Shown one piece after another: positions 1 to 6,195 of a stretch of DNA of 12,207 nucleotides (positions within the stretch are counted from its first letter, which is position 1; every line of letters begins with the position of its first letter). The notes under the pieces were generated by a model. It was not told the DNA's origin and searched no databases. It saw only the letters and a program-made list of their open reading frames with translations. Made by a program: the position numbers and the translations under genes. The stretch comes from JBAZYK01 sp964582265. GTDB taxonomy: Bacteria; Patescibacteriota; Gracilibacteria; UBA1369. The stretch is taken from the NCBI GenBank assembly GCA_964582265.1, contig CAZOQT010000033.1:1-12207 (forward strand). The letters run 5' to 3'.

Positions 1-374
1 ATAAACGTTTACAAAGTCGTGATTACGATATGGTTTTGACTGGTCAAAGTTTGGGCTATAACCTTGATACATATTCGTATTGGCATTCGAGTCAAGTTGG
101 GCAGAATGGTTTGAATTTATCTAATTTTAAGAGTTTTGCCGCTGATCAGCTAATTGAAAATATAAGAACTAGTTTTGATCCTGCCGGAAAAGAACAAAGG
201 TCTAAGGATTTGGCAAAGGTTTTAGCAGATAATATTCCGGCCATTTTGCTTTATAGACCACAATATTATTTAGCATCTGACAATAAAGTTCAGAATTTGA
301 TATTGAATGGAATGGCTTATCCAAGTGATCGATATTTTGATATAGCTAATTGGTGCATAAGTAGTTGTAATTAG
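1..374 (+). CDS. C-terminal end of a family 5 (oligopeptide/dipeptide-type) extracellular solute-binding protein, 5'-truncated by the window
   Basis: The reading frame is open from base 3, so the true start lies upstream of the window and about 123 residues are visible. They match the C-terminal end of SBP_bac_5 (OppA/DppA-like) proteins: a 'DYDMVLTG' strand, then 'DTYSYWHSSQ' with a following Asn/Leu stretch, an amphipathic helix with 'ADQLIENIR', and the terminal 'ILLYRPQYYLA' region followed by 'NGMAYPSDRYFDIANW'. In the family this protein binds peptides outside the membrane and delivers them to an ABC permease. No permease or ATPase gene follows; the next gene encodes ribosomal protein bL9. 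The signal peptide or lipobox cannot be seen. The frame ends in TAG. The ATG at base 30 is internal and should not be taken as the start. The family call is fairly sure; the substrate is unknown. Confidence 0.8.
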   Translation, partial: KRLQSRDYDMVLTGQSLGYNLDTYSYWHSSQVGQNGLNLSNFKSFAADQLIENIRTSFDPAGKEQRSKDLAKVLADNIPAILLYRPQYYLASDNKVQNLILNGMAYPSDRYFDIANWCISSCN

Positions 375-385
375 GCACTCAATTC

Positions 386-414
386 TTTACATTTATTGTA
401 TTATTAGTTATAGA
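386..414 (+). promoter_or_regulatory. Candidate sigma70-like promoter upstream of rplI
   Basis: TTTACA (386-391) and TATAGA (409-414) are separated by 17 bases, in the 69-base gap between the solute-binding protein gene and rplI. Predicted transcription would begin near 421, about 20 bases before the rplI ATG. A second possibility is the -10-like TAATGT at 430-435, 8 bases before the ATG, which would give a nearly leaderless message. The region is AT-rich, so chance matches are likely. Confidence 0.35.
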
Positions 415-443
415 TAAAACAGAATTATTTAATGTTATTTTTT

Positions 444-890
444 ATGCAGGTTATTCTTAAGCAAAATGTTCCTTCTCTAGGTAAAAAAGGGGAAGTAAAA
501 AATGTAAAGGATGGTTATTTCCAAAATTTTTTGCAGCCTAAAGGGTTAGCGGAAGTTGCAACTTCTGCAAAGGTTCAAGAAGCTCAAGAAATTTTAAAAA
601 AGCAGACTGTTCAAAAAGAGCGCATTACTGAGCAGGCTCATGAAATACAGAAAAAGCTGAAAGGCTTAAAAATTATAATTAAAGCAAAGGCTAAGGGAGA
701 CAAGCTTTATGGCTCAATTACAGAAAAAGAAATTATTGATGCCTTGGAGCAGAAGATTAATGTAAGGTTAGAGAAACAACATTTAGCCTTAAGTGAGAAT
801 ATTAAAGTAGTTGGAACATATGAGGTTCCAGTTAATTTAACAGAAGGAGTCTCTGCTAAGGTTACTGTTGAAATCAAAGGAGAAAAATAA
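444..890 (+). CDS. rplI: Large-subunit ribosomal protein bL9
   Basis: This encodes a 148-residue bL9, close to the usual length of about 149. The N-terminal domain starts with the family hallmark 'MQVILKQNVPSLGKKGE', then 'VKDGYFQNFLQPKGLA', which binds 23S rRNA. A long charged connecting helix (about residues 40-75, rich in Lys, Glu and Gln) leads to the C-terminal domain with 'KAKGDKLYGSIT' and the terminal 'VTVEIKGE'. I chose the ATG at 444 because bL9 normally begins at this Met; the in-frame ATG at 432 would only add four hydrophobic residues. No Shine-Dalgarno sequence is visible. ruvX follows after 17 bases, so the two may be co-transcribed. From general knowledge, some CPR lineages are reported to lack bL9, so its presence here is mildly informative for placement. 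Confidence 0.96.
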   Translation: MQVILKQNVPSLGKKGEVKNVKDGYFQNFLQPKGLAEVATSAKVQEAQEILKKQTVQKERITEQAHEIQKKLKGLKIIIKAKAKGDKLYGSITEKEIIDALEQKINVRLEKQHLALSENIKVVGTYEVPVNLTEGVSAKVTVEIKGEK

Positions 891-907
891 TTTTTGCAAA
901 ATAATTA

Positions 908-1342
908 ATGCAGACTGGAAAAATACTTGCGATTGATTATGGCTTGTCAGCTATCGGAATGGCTATATGTGACGAGTCCAGGCAGTTTGTATTTGGCAGG
1001 GGGGTGGTAAATCCTTTAAAGGGTTTACGTAAGGTTTTTGATGCTATATTGAAGATCTGCAAAGATGATGCAATTCGGTGCATCATCTTTGGGCTGCCAC
1101 TTAGTAGTGAAGGTAGTGAGACTATTCAGACTAAGCGGATTAGGAATTTTAGCCTAAAGTTAAGCAAATTTTTAGCTGAGAATGGTATGGATTTACCGAT
1201 TGTGTTTGAAGATGAATCATTTACATCTTATGAGGCAGATAAAGATTTGGCAGAGCTTGGTATTAAGGGCTCACAGCGTAAAAAGATGGAAGACGAGTTG
1301 GCTGCTGTTTTAATTTTGAAGAGGTATCTTAAGTTGATATAA
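908..1342 (+). CDS. ruvX: YqgF/RuvX-family RNase H-fold nuclease (putative pre-16S rRNA nuclease / Holliday junction resolvase)
   Basis: This 144-residue protein has the usual size and motif order of RuvX/YqgF. It opens with 'KILAIDYGLSAIGMAI' (catalytic Asp10 on the first strand), continues with 'IIFGLPLSSEGSET' (residues 59-71), then 'VFEDESFTSYEA' (99-110, matching the usual DERLTT-A segment), and ends with 'EDELAAVLILKRYL' (128-141), which carries the last acidic metal ligand. Family members process the 5' end of 16S rRNA; a role in Holliday junction resolution has also been proposed. One small departure is that the usual 'xxRIGVA' after the first strand reads 'LSAIGMA', without the Arg. 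The gene sits between rplI (17-base gap) and the TraG-like ATPase. Its coding sequence contains two strong inverted repeats (1007-1028 and 1060-1091), described separately. The stop codon overlaps a TATAAT box. Confidence 0.9.
   Translation: MQTGKILAIDYGLSAIGMAICDESRQFVFGRGVVNPLKGLRKVFDAILKICKDDAIRCIIFGLPLSSEGSETIQTKRIRNFSLKLSKFLAENGMDLPIVFEDESFTSYEADKDLAELGIKGSQRKKMEDELAAVLILKRYLKLI
1007..1028. repeat. Near-perfect inverted repeat inside ruvX
   Basis: GTAAATCCTTT (1007-1017) is followed directly by AAAGGGTTTAC (1018-1028). All 11 positions can pair, ten as Watson-Crick pairs and one (T1012 with G1023) as a G.U wobble in RNA. There is no spacer, so the central pairs would have to open into a loop. 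It encodes ordinary residues (V-N-P-L-K-G-L) of the protein. Confidence 0.6.
1060..1091. repeat. 13-bp perfect inverted repeat (hairpin with TTCG-containing loop) inside ruvX
   Basis: CAAAGATGATGCA (1060-1072) pairs perfectly with TGCATCATCTTTG (1079-1091) around a 6-base loop, ATTCGG, that contains a TTCG core. No T-run follows, so it does not look like a simple intrinsic terminator. It lies in frame in ruvX over residues 51-62. The structure is plain in the sequence; its function is unknown. Confidence 0.85.
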
Positions 1343-1343
1343 T
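1316..1343 (+). promoter_or_regulatory. Candidate promoter for the TraG-like ATPase gene, with a second TATAAT box at 1366-1371
   Basis: TTGAAG (1316-1321) is 16 bases upstream of a perfect TATAAT (1338-1343), which overlaps the ruvX stop codon. Transcription would start near 1350. A second perfect TATAAT at 1366-1371 lies only 4 bases before the ATG at 1376 and has no clear -35. Either could drive the ATPase gene separately from ruvX. Confidence 0.5.
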
Positions 1344-1375
1344 TTCTTTTCTTGCGATTTTCGGCTATAATCTTG

Positions 1376-4141
1376 ATGATTATTGATACACCAATGGATT
1401 TTGTTACTATTCTCTTAAATTTTGTGGCCGGGATTGTGCTAATAATGGCTTTTTTGCTTTTATTAGAGGCATTTGCAAGTTATCAGCAAAAGCGCAGGCG
1501 GCATAATGAAAAGTTCACTGTTTTGTCGGTTAGGGTTTCAAAAGAAAATGAAACAGGCCCGATTGTTGCGGAGCAGATATTTGCTACTGTGCATGGAATT
1601 GATAAAGATCTTTCTATTTGGGATAGACTACGTGGTATAAGTCAGGATCAGGTAAGTTTTGAAATAGCTAATATTGGCAGAAGTATCAGGTTTTTTGTGC
1701 ATTTCCCGACCAGGTTGCGTAATTTGGTAGAAGGGCAGATTTACGCTCAATATCCCAATGTAGAAATTGAAGAAGTTGATGATTATGCAAATTCATCGTC
1801 GATTGAGGTAGGGATGCCTTTATTGGAAGAGGGAGCGCGAATGAAGGCGGTTGTGCCGATGGGTGGTTCTTTTGCTTCTACTCAAAAAAAATTTACCAAG
1901 ATAAACGAATTTCAGAATGCGGTTGGGGTTGAACTACATTTGCACGAGCCAGATATTTTTCCGATTAAACGTTATCCTCAATTTGAAGACAAAAAGGCAA
2001 AAGTCAGTTTAGATTCATTAGCTGCTGTAACTGCAACTTTAGCTAAATTTCATGACCTTGATGAGCAGGCTTGGATTCAAGTTGTGGTTCGGCCTTTGGA
2101 CGAAAAATGGCGTTCGACGTTTGTAAAATGCATTCGTATGCTTAAAAAGGGGATTTATTTAAATATTGAATCTTTTCAAAAAGCATATGCTAAGGCTTTT
2201 TGCTCTAGAAGCAGATATAAGAGGATAATATTTTTCCCAATATATTGGCTGTTTGCAATGCAGGGAGTCTTTTCGGGTACTCATGCATTTGATGCCATAG
2301 AGAGTAAAGCTAGTGACGAAGATGTAGAAGAGCAGGTCTCGAAGACGCACGAAAAAGAAACAGTGATGGTTGCAGCGATTGATAAAGTCGGTAAGCTGAT
2401 GTACGAGGCAAATATTCGCATTGTCTATGTTCCAAAAATTAAGAACGCTGAGGTTGCACTTGTTAAATTGCGCGAAATTGCTGGTTCTTTTAAACAGTTT
2501 AACATTCCTCATTTAAATGGGTTTAAGATGGGGCCAATTTTTAGAGGCGAAGAGGTAATCCGTGCATATCAAGCTCGAAAAATGCATCATCCGTTTGCGT
2601 TAAATGTGGAGGAATTGGCGACGATCTATCATATGCCGAATGTTACTGTAACTACTCCCAATATTTATTGGGTTCGTTCTAAAAAAGTAGAACCACCAAA
2701 TGATTTGCCGACGGTTAAGGATTTTGGTGATGAAGAAATTACCTTGCTTGGTAAAACAAATTTTAGGGGCATGGATCAACAATTCGGTATTAAAAAGTTG
2801 GATAGAAGACGTCATATTTACATCATTGGTAAAACCGGTATGGGTAAGTCTACCTTGCTGGAAAACATGATTTTTTCTGATATCCAAGCGGGTAGGGGAC
2901 TGGCGGTGGTTGATCCGCATGGGGATTTAGCTGATGCGGTTTTGAATTTTATTCCTGCGCGCCGCACCAATGATGTGATTATTTTTGATCCTTCTGATCG
3001 TGACTATCCGGTGGCGTTTAACATGTTGGAAAATATTGATCCGGCTTTAAATAGCATAGTTTGTTCCGGTTTAGTTGGGATTTTTAAAAAGATTTATGCG
3101 GAAAGTTGGGGGCCACGTCTTGAACATATTTTAAGAAATACAGTACTTTCTTTGCTTGAGTATCCCAATACAACAATGCTCGGTATCCCAAGAATTTTGC
3201 AGGATAAAGAGTTTCGTAATCGGGTTGTACGCAAAATCACTGATCCTATTGTGAAGAGTTTCTGGGTTAACGAATTTGAAAAAATGGATCCTAAAATCAG
3301 GATTGAGGCCATTTCACCGATCTTAAATAAAGTTGGGCAATTTTTATCATCACCAATTATCAGAAATATTTTAGGGCAGCCAAAAAGTGCGATTGATTTG
3401 CGCTTTGCGATGGATCATAAAAAGATTGTGGTGGTCAATTTATCAAAGGGAAAAATTGGAGAAGATACTTCGGCGTTGCTTGGTTCTATGATGATTACTA
3501 AATTCCAATTGGACGCTATGAGCAGAGCAAATGTGCCGGAAGATAAGCGTACTGATTTCTATTTATATGTTGATGAATTTCAAAATTTTGCGACTGATTC
3601 TTTTGCAACGATTCTTTCTGAAGCTCGTAAATATCGCTTAAATTTAACTATGGCTAACCAGTATATAGCGCAGATGCCGGAAGAGGTTCGTGACGCGGTT
3701 TTTGGTAACGTGGGGACGATGTTGTCTTTCCAGGTTGGGTTTGATGATGCAGAGTTTCTGTCCGGCCAATATGGCGAAGAAGTTTTGCCGAATGATCTAG
3801 TTTCTTTAAGCAAATATACGGCTTATTCCAGGTTGTTGATTGATGGTATGCCGTCTAAGACTTTCTCTTTGGACACATTGGCTCCTCCGCAATTTGATCA
3901 GGATGAAGGTCGCCGCGATAAAGTTATTAAATTGTCGCGTGAGCGTTATGCCACTCCGCGTGATATTGTTGAAGATAAAATCCGCAGATGGCATGAAGGG
4001 GCGCAAAATGGTGAAAGCGAGGGCAATTTGATGACAGCGGGAAAAGAGAAAAAGGCTGTAGTGGTGGCTAAAAAGAGTGAAGCGATTGGGGAAGGGAAGG
4101 AGAAGAAAGTTTTGCCTGCGGCAAAAAGATTTAGGAAATAA
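1376..4141 (+). CDS. Membrane-anchored TraG/VirD4-like type IV secretion or conjugation ATPase (DNA-pump family)
   Basis: This encodes about 921 residues. One N-terminal transmembrane helix (about residues 9-33, 'FVTILLNFVAGIVLIMAFLL' onward) is followed by the basic stop-transfer 'QQKRRRHNEK'. A long soluble region of about 420 residues with no motif I can name comes next. The C-terminal half is a RecA/FtsK-type motor: Walker A 'GKTGMGKS' (485-492), then 'VVDPHGDLADAV', Walker B 'FYLYVDEFQNFA' (acidic pair at 733-734), and a TraG/TraD C-terminal segment 'ANQYIAQMPEEVRDAVFGNVGT'. The tail (last ~40 residues) is Lys/Glu-rich and probably disordered. Family members couple ATP hydrolysis to DNA or protein transfer at the inner membrane. 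No relaxase, VirB or pilus gene is nearby, so the partner is unknown. The start is uncertain: TTG 1352, ATG 1376 and ATG 1394 are all in frame. I prefer an ATG because TTG 1352 lies upstream of the second TATAAT. ridA follows after 16 bases. Confidence 0.85.
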   Translation: MIIDTPMDFVTILLNFVAGIVLIMAFLLLLEAFASYQQKRRRHNEKFTVLSVRVSKENETGPIVAEQIFATVHGIDKDLSIWDRLRGISQDQVSFEIANIGRSIRFFVHFPTRLRNLVEGQIYAQYPNVEIEEVDDYANSSSIEVGMPLLEEGARMKAVVPMGGSFASTQKKFTKINEFQNAVGVELHLHEPDIFPIKRYPQFEDKKAKVSLDSLAAVTATLAKFHDLDEQAWIQVVVRPLDEKWRSTFVKCIRMLKKGIYLNIESFQKAYAKAFCSRSRYKRIIFFPIYWLFAMQGVFSGTHAFDAIESKASDEDVEEQVSKTHEKETVMVAAIDKVGKLMYEANIRIVYVPKIKNAEVALVKLREIAGSFKQFNIPHLNGFKMGPIFRGEEVIRAYQARKMHHPFALNVEELATIYHMPNVTVTTPNIYWVRSKKVEPPNDLPTVKDFGDEEITLLGKTNFRGMDQQFGIKKLDRRRHIYIIGKTGMGKSTLLENMIFSDIQAGRGLAVVDPHGDLADAVLNFIPARRTNDVIIFDPSDRDYPVAFNMLENIDPALNSIVCSGLVGIFKKIYAESWGPRLEHILRNTVLSLLEYPNTTMLGIPRILQDKEFRNRVVRKITDPIVKSFWVNEFEKMDPKIRIEAISPILNKVGQFLSSPIIRNILGQPKSAIDLRFAMDHKKIVVVNLSKGKIGEDTSALLGSMMITKFQLDAMSRANVPEDKRTDFYLYVDEFQNFATDSFATILSEARKYRLNLTMANQYIAQMPEEVRDAVFGNVGTMLSFQVGFDDAEFLSGQYGEEVLPNDLVSLSKYTAYSRLLIDGMPSKTFSLDTLAPPQFDQDEGRRDKVIKLSRERYATPRDIVEDKIRRWHEGAQNGESEGNLMTAGKEKKAVVVAKKSEAIGEGKEKKVLPAAKRFRK

Positions 4142-4157
4142 TTCATTATTTATCGCT

Positions 4158-4526
4158 ATGGAAATTGTTACAACAACCAATGCGCCTGCGGCTATCGGAC
4201 CTTATAGTCAGGCCATAAAAGCTAATGGGTTGGTGTTTTGTTCAGGCCAGATTCCTTTAAAGGCTGATGGAACTTTGGTTGCCGGTGGAATTGTTGAACA
4301 AACCGAGCAGGTTTTAACTAATTTGAAGGCTGTTTTAGAAGCCGCTGGAAGCGGTTTGGATAAAGTGGTTAAAACCACTGTTTTCTTAGCCAACATGGCC
4401 GATTTTGCAGCTATGAATGAGGTTTATGGACGCTATTTTGTTAAAAACAAGCCAGCGCGGGCAACTGTGCAGGTGGCAAGGCTGCCAAAGGATGTGCTGG
4501 TTGAGATTGATTGTATAGCTTTTTAA
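4158..4526 (+). CDS. ridA: RidA-family enamine/imine deaminase (YjgF/YER057c/UK114)
   Basis: This 122-residue protein has the full RidA signature. It shows 'APAAIGPYSQAI' near the N terminus (9-20), 'FCSGQIPL' (27-34), and the C-terminal block 'KPARATVQVARLPKDVLVEI', which carries the conserved substrate-binding Arg101 and the acidic Glu116. In the family a trimer hydrolyses reactive 2-aminoacrylate and related enamines or imines, made by PLP enzymes, to keto acids and ammonia in the cytoplasm. The ATG at 4158 matches the family N terminus; an in-frame upstream extension to 4077 runs back into the ATPase gene and is not needed. CATTAT (4144-4149), 8 bases upstream, could act as a -10. A weak hairpin with a T-run follows the gene, at the convergence with the - strand block. 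Confidence 0.95.
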   Translation: MEIVTTTNAPAAIGPYSQAIKANGLVFCSGQIPLKADGTLVAGGIVEQTEQVLTNLKAVLEAAGSGLDKVVKTTVFLANMADFAAMNEVYGRYFVKNKPARATVQVARLPKDVLVEIDCIAF

Positions 4527-4562
4527 AGTTATTTAGCTGAGAATGAGAAGCGTGCTTAAATT

Positions 4563-4589
4563 TTGCAGAAATTTTATACTGCAATTTTT
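4563..4589 (+). terminator. Weak intrinsic terminator candidate after ridA
   Basis: TTGCAG (4563-4568) and CTGCAA (4579-4584) form a 6-bp stem with a 10-base loop, followed by TTTTT (4585-4589). The T-run reaches the stop codon of the convergent gene on the - strand. The stem is short, so termination may be partial. Confidence 0.4.
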
Positions 4590-6087
4590 ATTTCACGCCC
4601 AATTCAACGAGTTTTTCACGCAATCCTACTGTGATATTTTCAATATTCGCCATTACTGGTTTTCCCTCGCCGTCCAGGGATGGAACTTCTTGTCCCTTTT
4701 CGTTCAGCGCAACCAGTTGTCCATTATTATCTGATCTTTGCGAGTTATGAAGCATTAGTCTTACATTAGCCGCTTCTGTATGATTTTGATTTTTGCTTAA
4801 CCAATCAATTGCTTTTTGGCGGATGAAATTGCGTCCTTCGGCATCATTTGCCGCATTTGGATTGTTTAAAGTTAGGGCTGTAGGTGCTGTTTCTTTGCCT
4901 TTTTCATCTTTCTGAGCTAATGCTGCTGCATCAAATTTTTCTTTACGAGTTGCCGTTACCACTTTTGGCTCCTGAGGTTCTTTTTGATCTTTTTCCGGGA
5001 TCTTGTTTTCTGCACGCATTGATTGTGCCAATAAATCACGCAGTTCTGCTGTTTCAGCTTCATACTTATATTTGTTTAACCATCTTTGTACTTTTGATCT
5101 AAAGTTGTCGCGGTCTATACCAGTTTCCAGGCGGTCTTCTGCTGGAGTGGCTGGTGTTGTCGCTGCAGCAGCTTCTGGTTTGGCTGGGGTAGCCGCTGGT
5201 TGAGCAGCAGGCGTCGCCGGCTTATCATTGCGATTTGGAGCGATTTCGTCGAGCTTGGCGAGTAATGCGGTTGAAATTGTTTGATTGATGCTATCTTTTT
5301 CGGTTTTTGGATAATCGGGACGACCATTATGTTGTGGATAAACCGTGTCTTTTCCATAAGTTTCTATCCAGACGTTTGCAGCGGCTTCGTTTTGTTCATC
5401 ATCAGTCTTCCCCTGATCTTTCGCAAGTTTTTTCATTGCGTCTGCTTTATCACTTATTCTCCATAGTTCCCCGGTTTCTGCATAATAAGATAATTTTAGT
5501 AATGATCTTAACTGTGCAAGGTTGGCTTTATTTGAATCGTTTACCTTGCTTTCGTTAAGCGCTTTTTGTGCTGCATCACGAATTTTGTTTCTACCTTCCG
5601 GAAAACTCGGATCTTCCGGAATGGTTAAAGGTTCCAGTTTTAAGGTCTTTTTATCTGCGTCACTTTCAACATATGCAGCTCTAATAACTGTATCAAGGTG
5701 TGTTTTTAATTCTTTTGCTGCTGCAACTTTATCGGCAACTTCTGGTGGAGTTGTGTTTGGTTCCGGAGTTCCAACTTCTGCTCTAACTGATTTTTGAATA
5801 AGGTCATCCAGTACGTCCAGGATATTGCGATGTTCTTTGTCTGATTGATATTTGCGTAAATACATGATTGATTGAGCTCTAATCGCGTTTCTTCCATTAG
5901 GAGTTTCCGGATTTTCTAAACTTTTATCTTTTTCTTTCAATTCTTCTTTTGTCGGTTCTCCTTTAACTTCCGGGAACATGCTTACTGATTTGTAGCCGGC
6001 AGGTTCGCCTTCAAGAACACACATTCTTGTGGCAATTTGCATTGCGTCACATTTTAAAACCGGATTTTTGAATATTTTGTTTTTCAT
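4588..6087 (-). CDS. Unrecognised repeat protein with four GRN-x-IR modules (paralogue of the gene at 6196-7062)
   Basis: I do not recognise this 499-residue protein. It is hydrophilic, rich in Lys, Glu, Asn and Ala, and has no signal peptide or membrane segment, so it is probably cytoplasmic. It contains a repeated module of about 45 residues: a Pro-rich lead, 'EGRNxIR', a helix ending in 'WLxK' or 'YLRKY', then a second helix 'L..LL..S.RAE'. Copies are at residues 59-104, 157-204, 320-360 (degenerate, 'DRDNFRSKV') and 408-453; the first two cores are exactly 100 residues apart. A Pro/Ala/Thr-rich linker (about 290-317) precedes the third copy. The first ~200 residues align with the neighbour at 6196-7062, so a gene duplication is likely. 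I chose the ATG at 6087 because upstream in-frame starts (ATG 6135, TTG 6144) fall inside a good promoter. Function unknown; repeated helix pairs suggest a binding or scaffold role (inference). Confidence 0.75.
   Translation of the reverse strand: MKNKIFKNPVLKCDAMQIATRMCVLEGEPAGYKSVSMFPEVKGEPTKEELKEKDKSLENPETPNGRNAIRAQSIMYLRKYQSDKEHRNILDVLDDLIQKSVRAEVGTPEPNTTPPEVADKVAAAKELKTHLDTVIRAAYVESDADKKTLKLEPLTIPEDPSFPEGRNKIRDAAQKALNESKVNDSNKANLAQLRSLLKLSYYAETGELWRISDKADAMKKLAKDQGKTDDEQNEAAANVWIETYGKDTVYPQHNGRPDYPKTEKDSINQTISTALLAKLDEIAPNRNDKPATPAAQPAATPAKPEAAAATTPATPAEDRLETGIDRDNFRSKVQRWLNKYKYEAETAELRDLLAQSMRAENKIPEKDQKEPQEPKVVTATRKEKFDAAALAQKDEKGKETAPTALTLNNPNAANDAEGRNFIRQKAIDWLSKNQNHTEAANVRLMLHNSQRSDNNGQLVALNEKGQEVPSLDGEGKPVMANIENITVGLREKLVELGVK
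5137..5220 (-). repeat. Low-complexity Pro/Ala/Thr-rich linker region within the repeat protein
   Basis: Codons for residues about 290-317 encode runs of 'PATPA', 'QPAATPAKP' and 'EAAAATTPATPA'. The composition is typical of a flexible interdomain linker. It divides the protein into an N-terminal half with two good modules and a C-terminal half with two more. The DNA is locally richer in G and C than its surroundings. Confidence 0.6.
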
Positions 6088-6125
6088 ATTTGTTTTTTTA
6101 GAGGGTTTTAAATTTTTATTAGTAA

Positions 6126-6154
6126 ATGATACCATGAAATTCAATGTTGGTCAA
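6126..6154 (-). promoter_or_regulatory. Strong sigma70-like promoter for the 499-residue repeat protein
   Basis: Read on the - strand, TTGACC (6154-6149) is followed after exactly 17 bases by TATCAT (6131-6126); each hexamer matches the consensus at five of six positions. Transcription would start near 6119, giving a leader of about 32 bases before the ATG at 6087. This argues against the in-frame starts at 6135 and 6144, which would lie upstream of the transcript start. It also means this gene can be expressed apart from pgk and its paralogue. Confidence 0.6.
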
Positions 6155-6195
6155 ATGTGCTGTTAGTAAAATTTTCCAGTATTATATTGAATCCG

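Noticed and set aside
1171..1184. 14-base sequence TTTAGCTGAGAATG in ruvX, repeated exactly at 4532-4545 after ridA
   Set aside because: One 14-base match between any two positions of a 12-kb window is close to chance expectation (about 0.3), and no flanking similarity or target duplication supports a mobile element.
4364..4379. 7-bp inverted repeat AGTGGTT-AA-AACCACT inside ridA
   Set aside because: A 2-base loop is too tight for a stable hairpin and arms of this length are expected by chance in the window.
4884..5897. Several open frames on the + strand opposite the long repeat protein
   Set aside because: They are antisense shadows with hydrophobic, low-complexity translations and no family motif; the - strand frame has the repeat structure and a paralogue.
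6085..6144. N-terminal extension of the long repeat protein from TTG 6144 or ATG 6135
   Set aside because: The extension overlaps a near-consensus promoter whose transcript would begin near 6119, and the paralogue has no matching extension.
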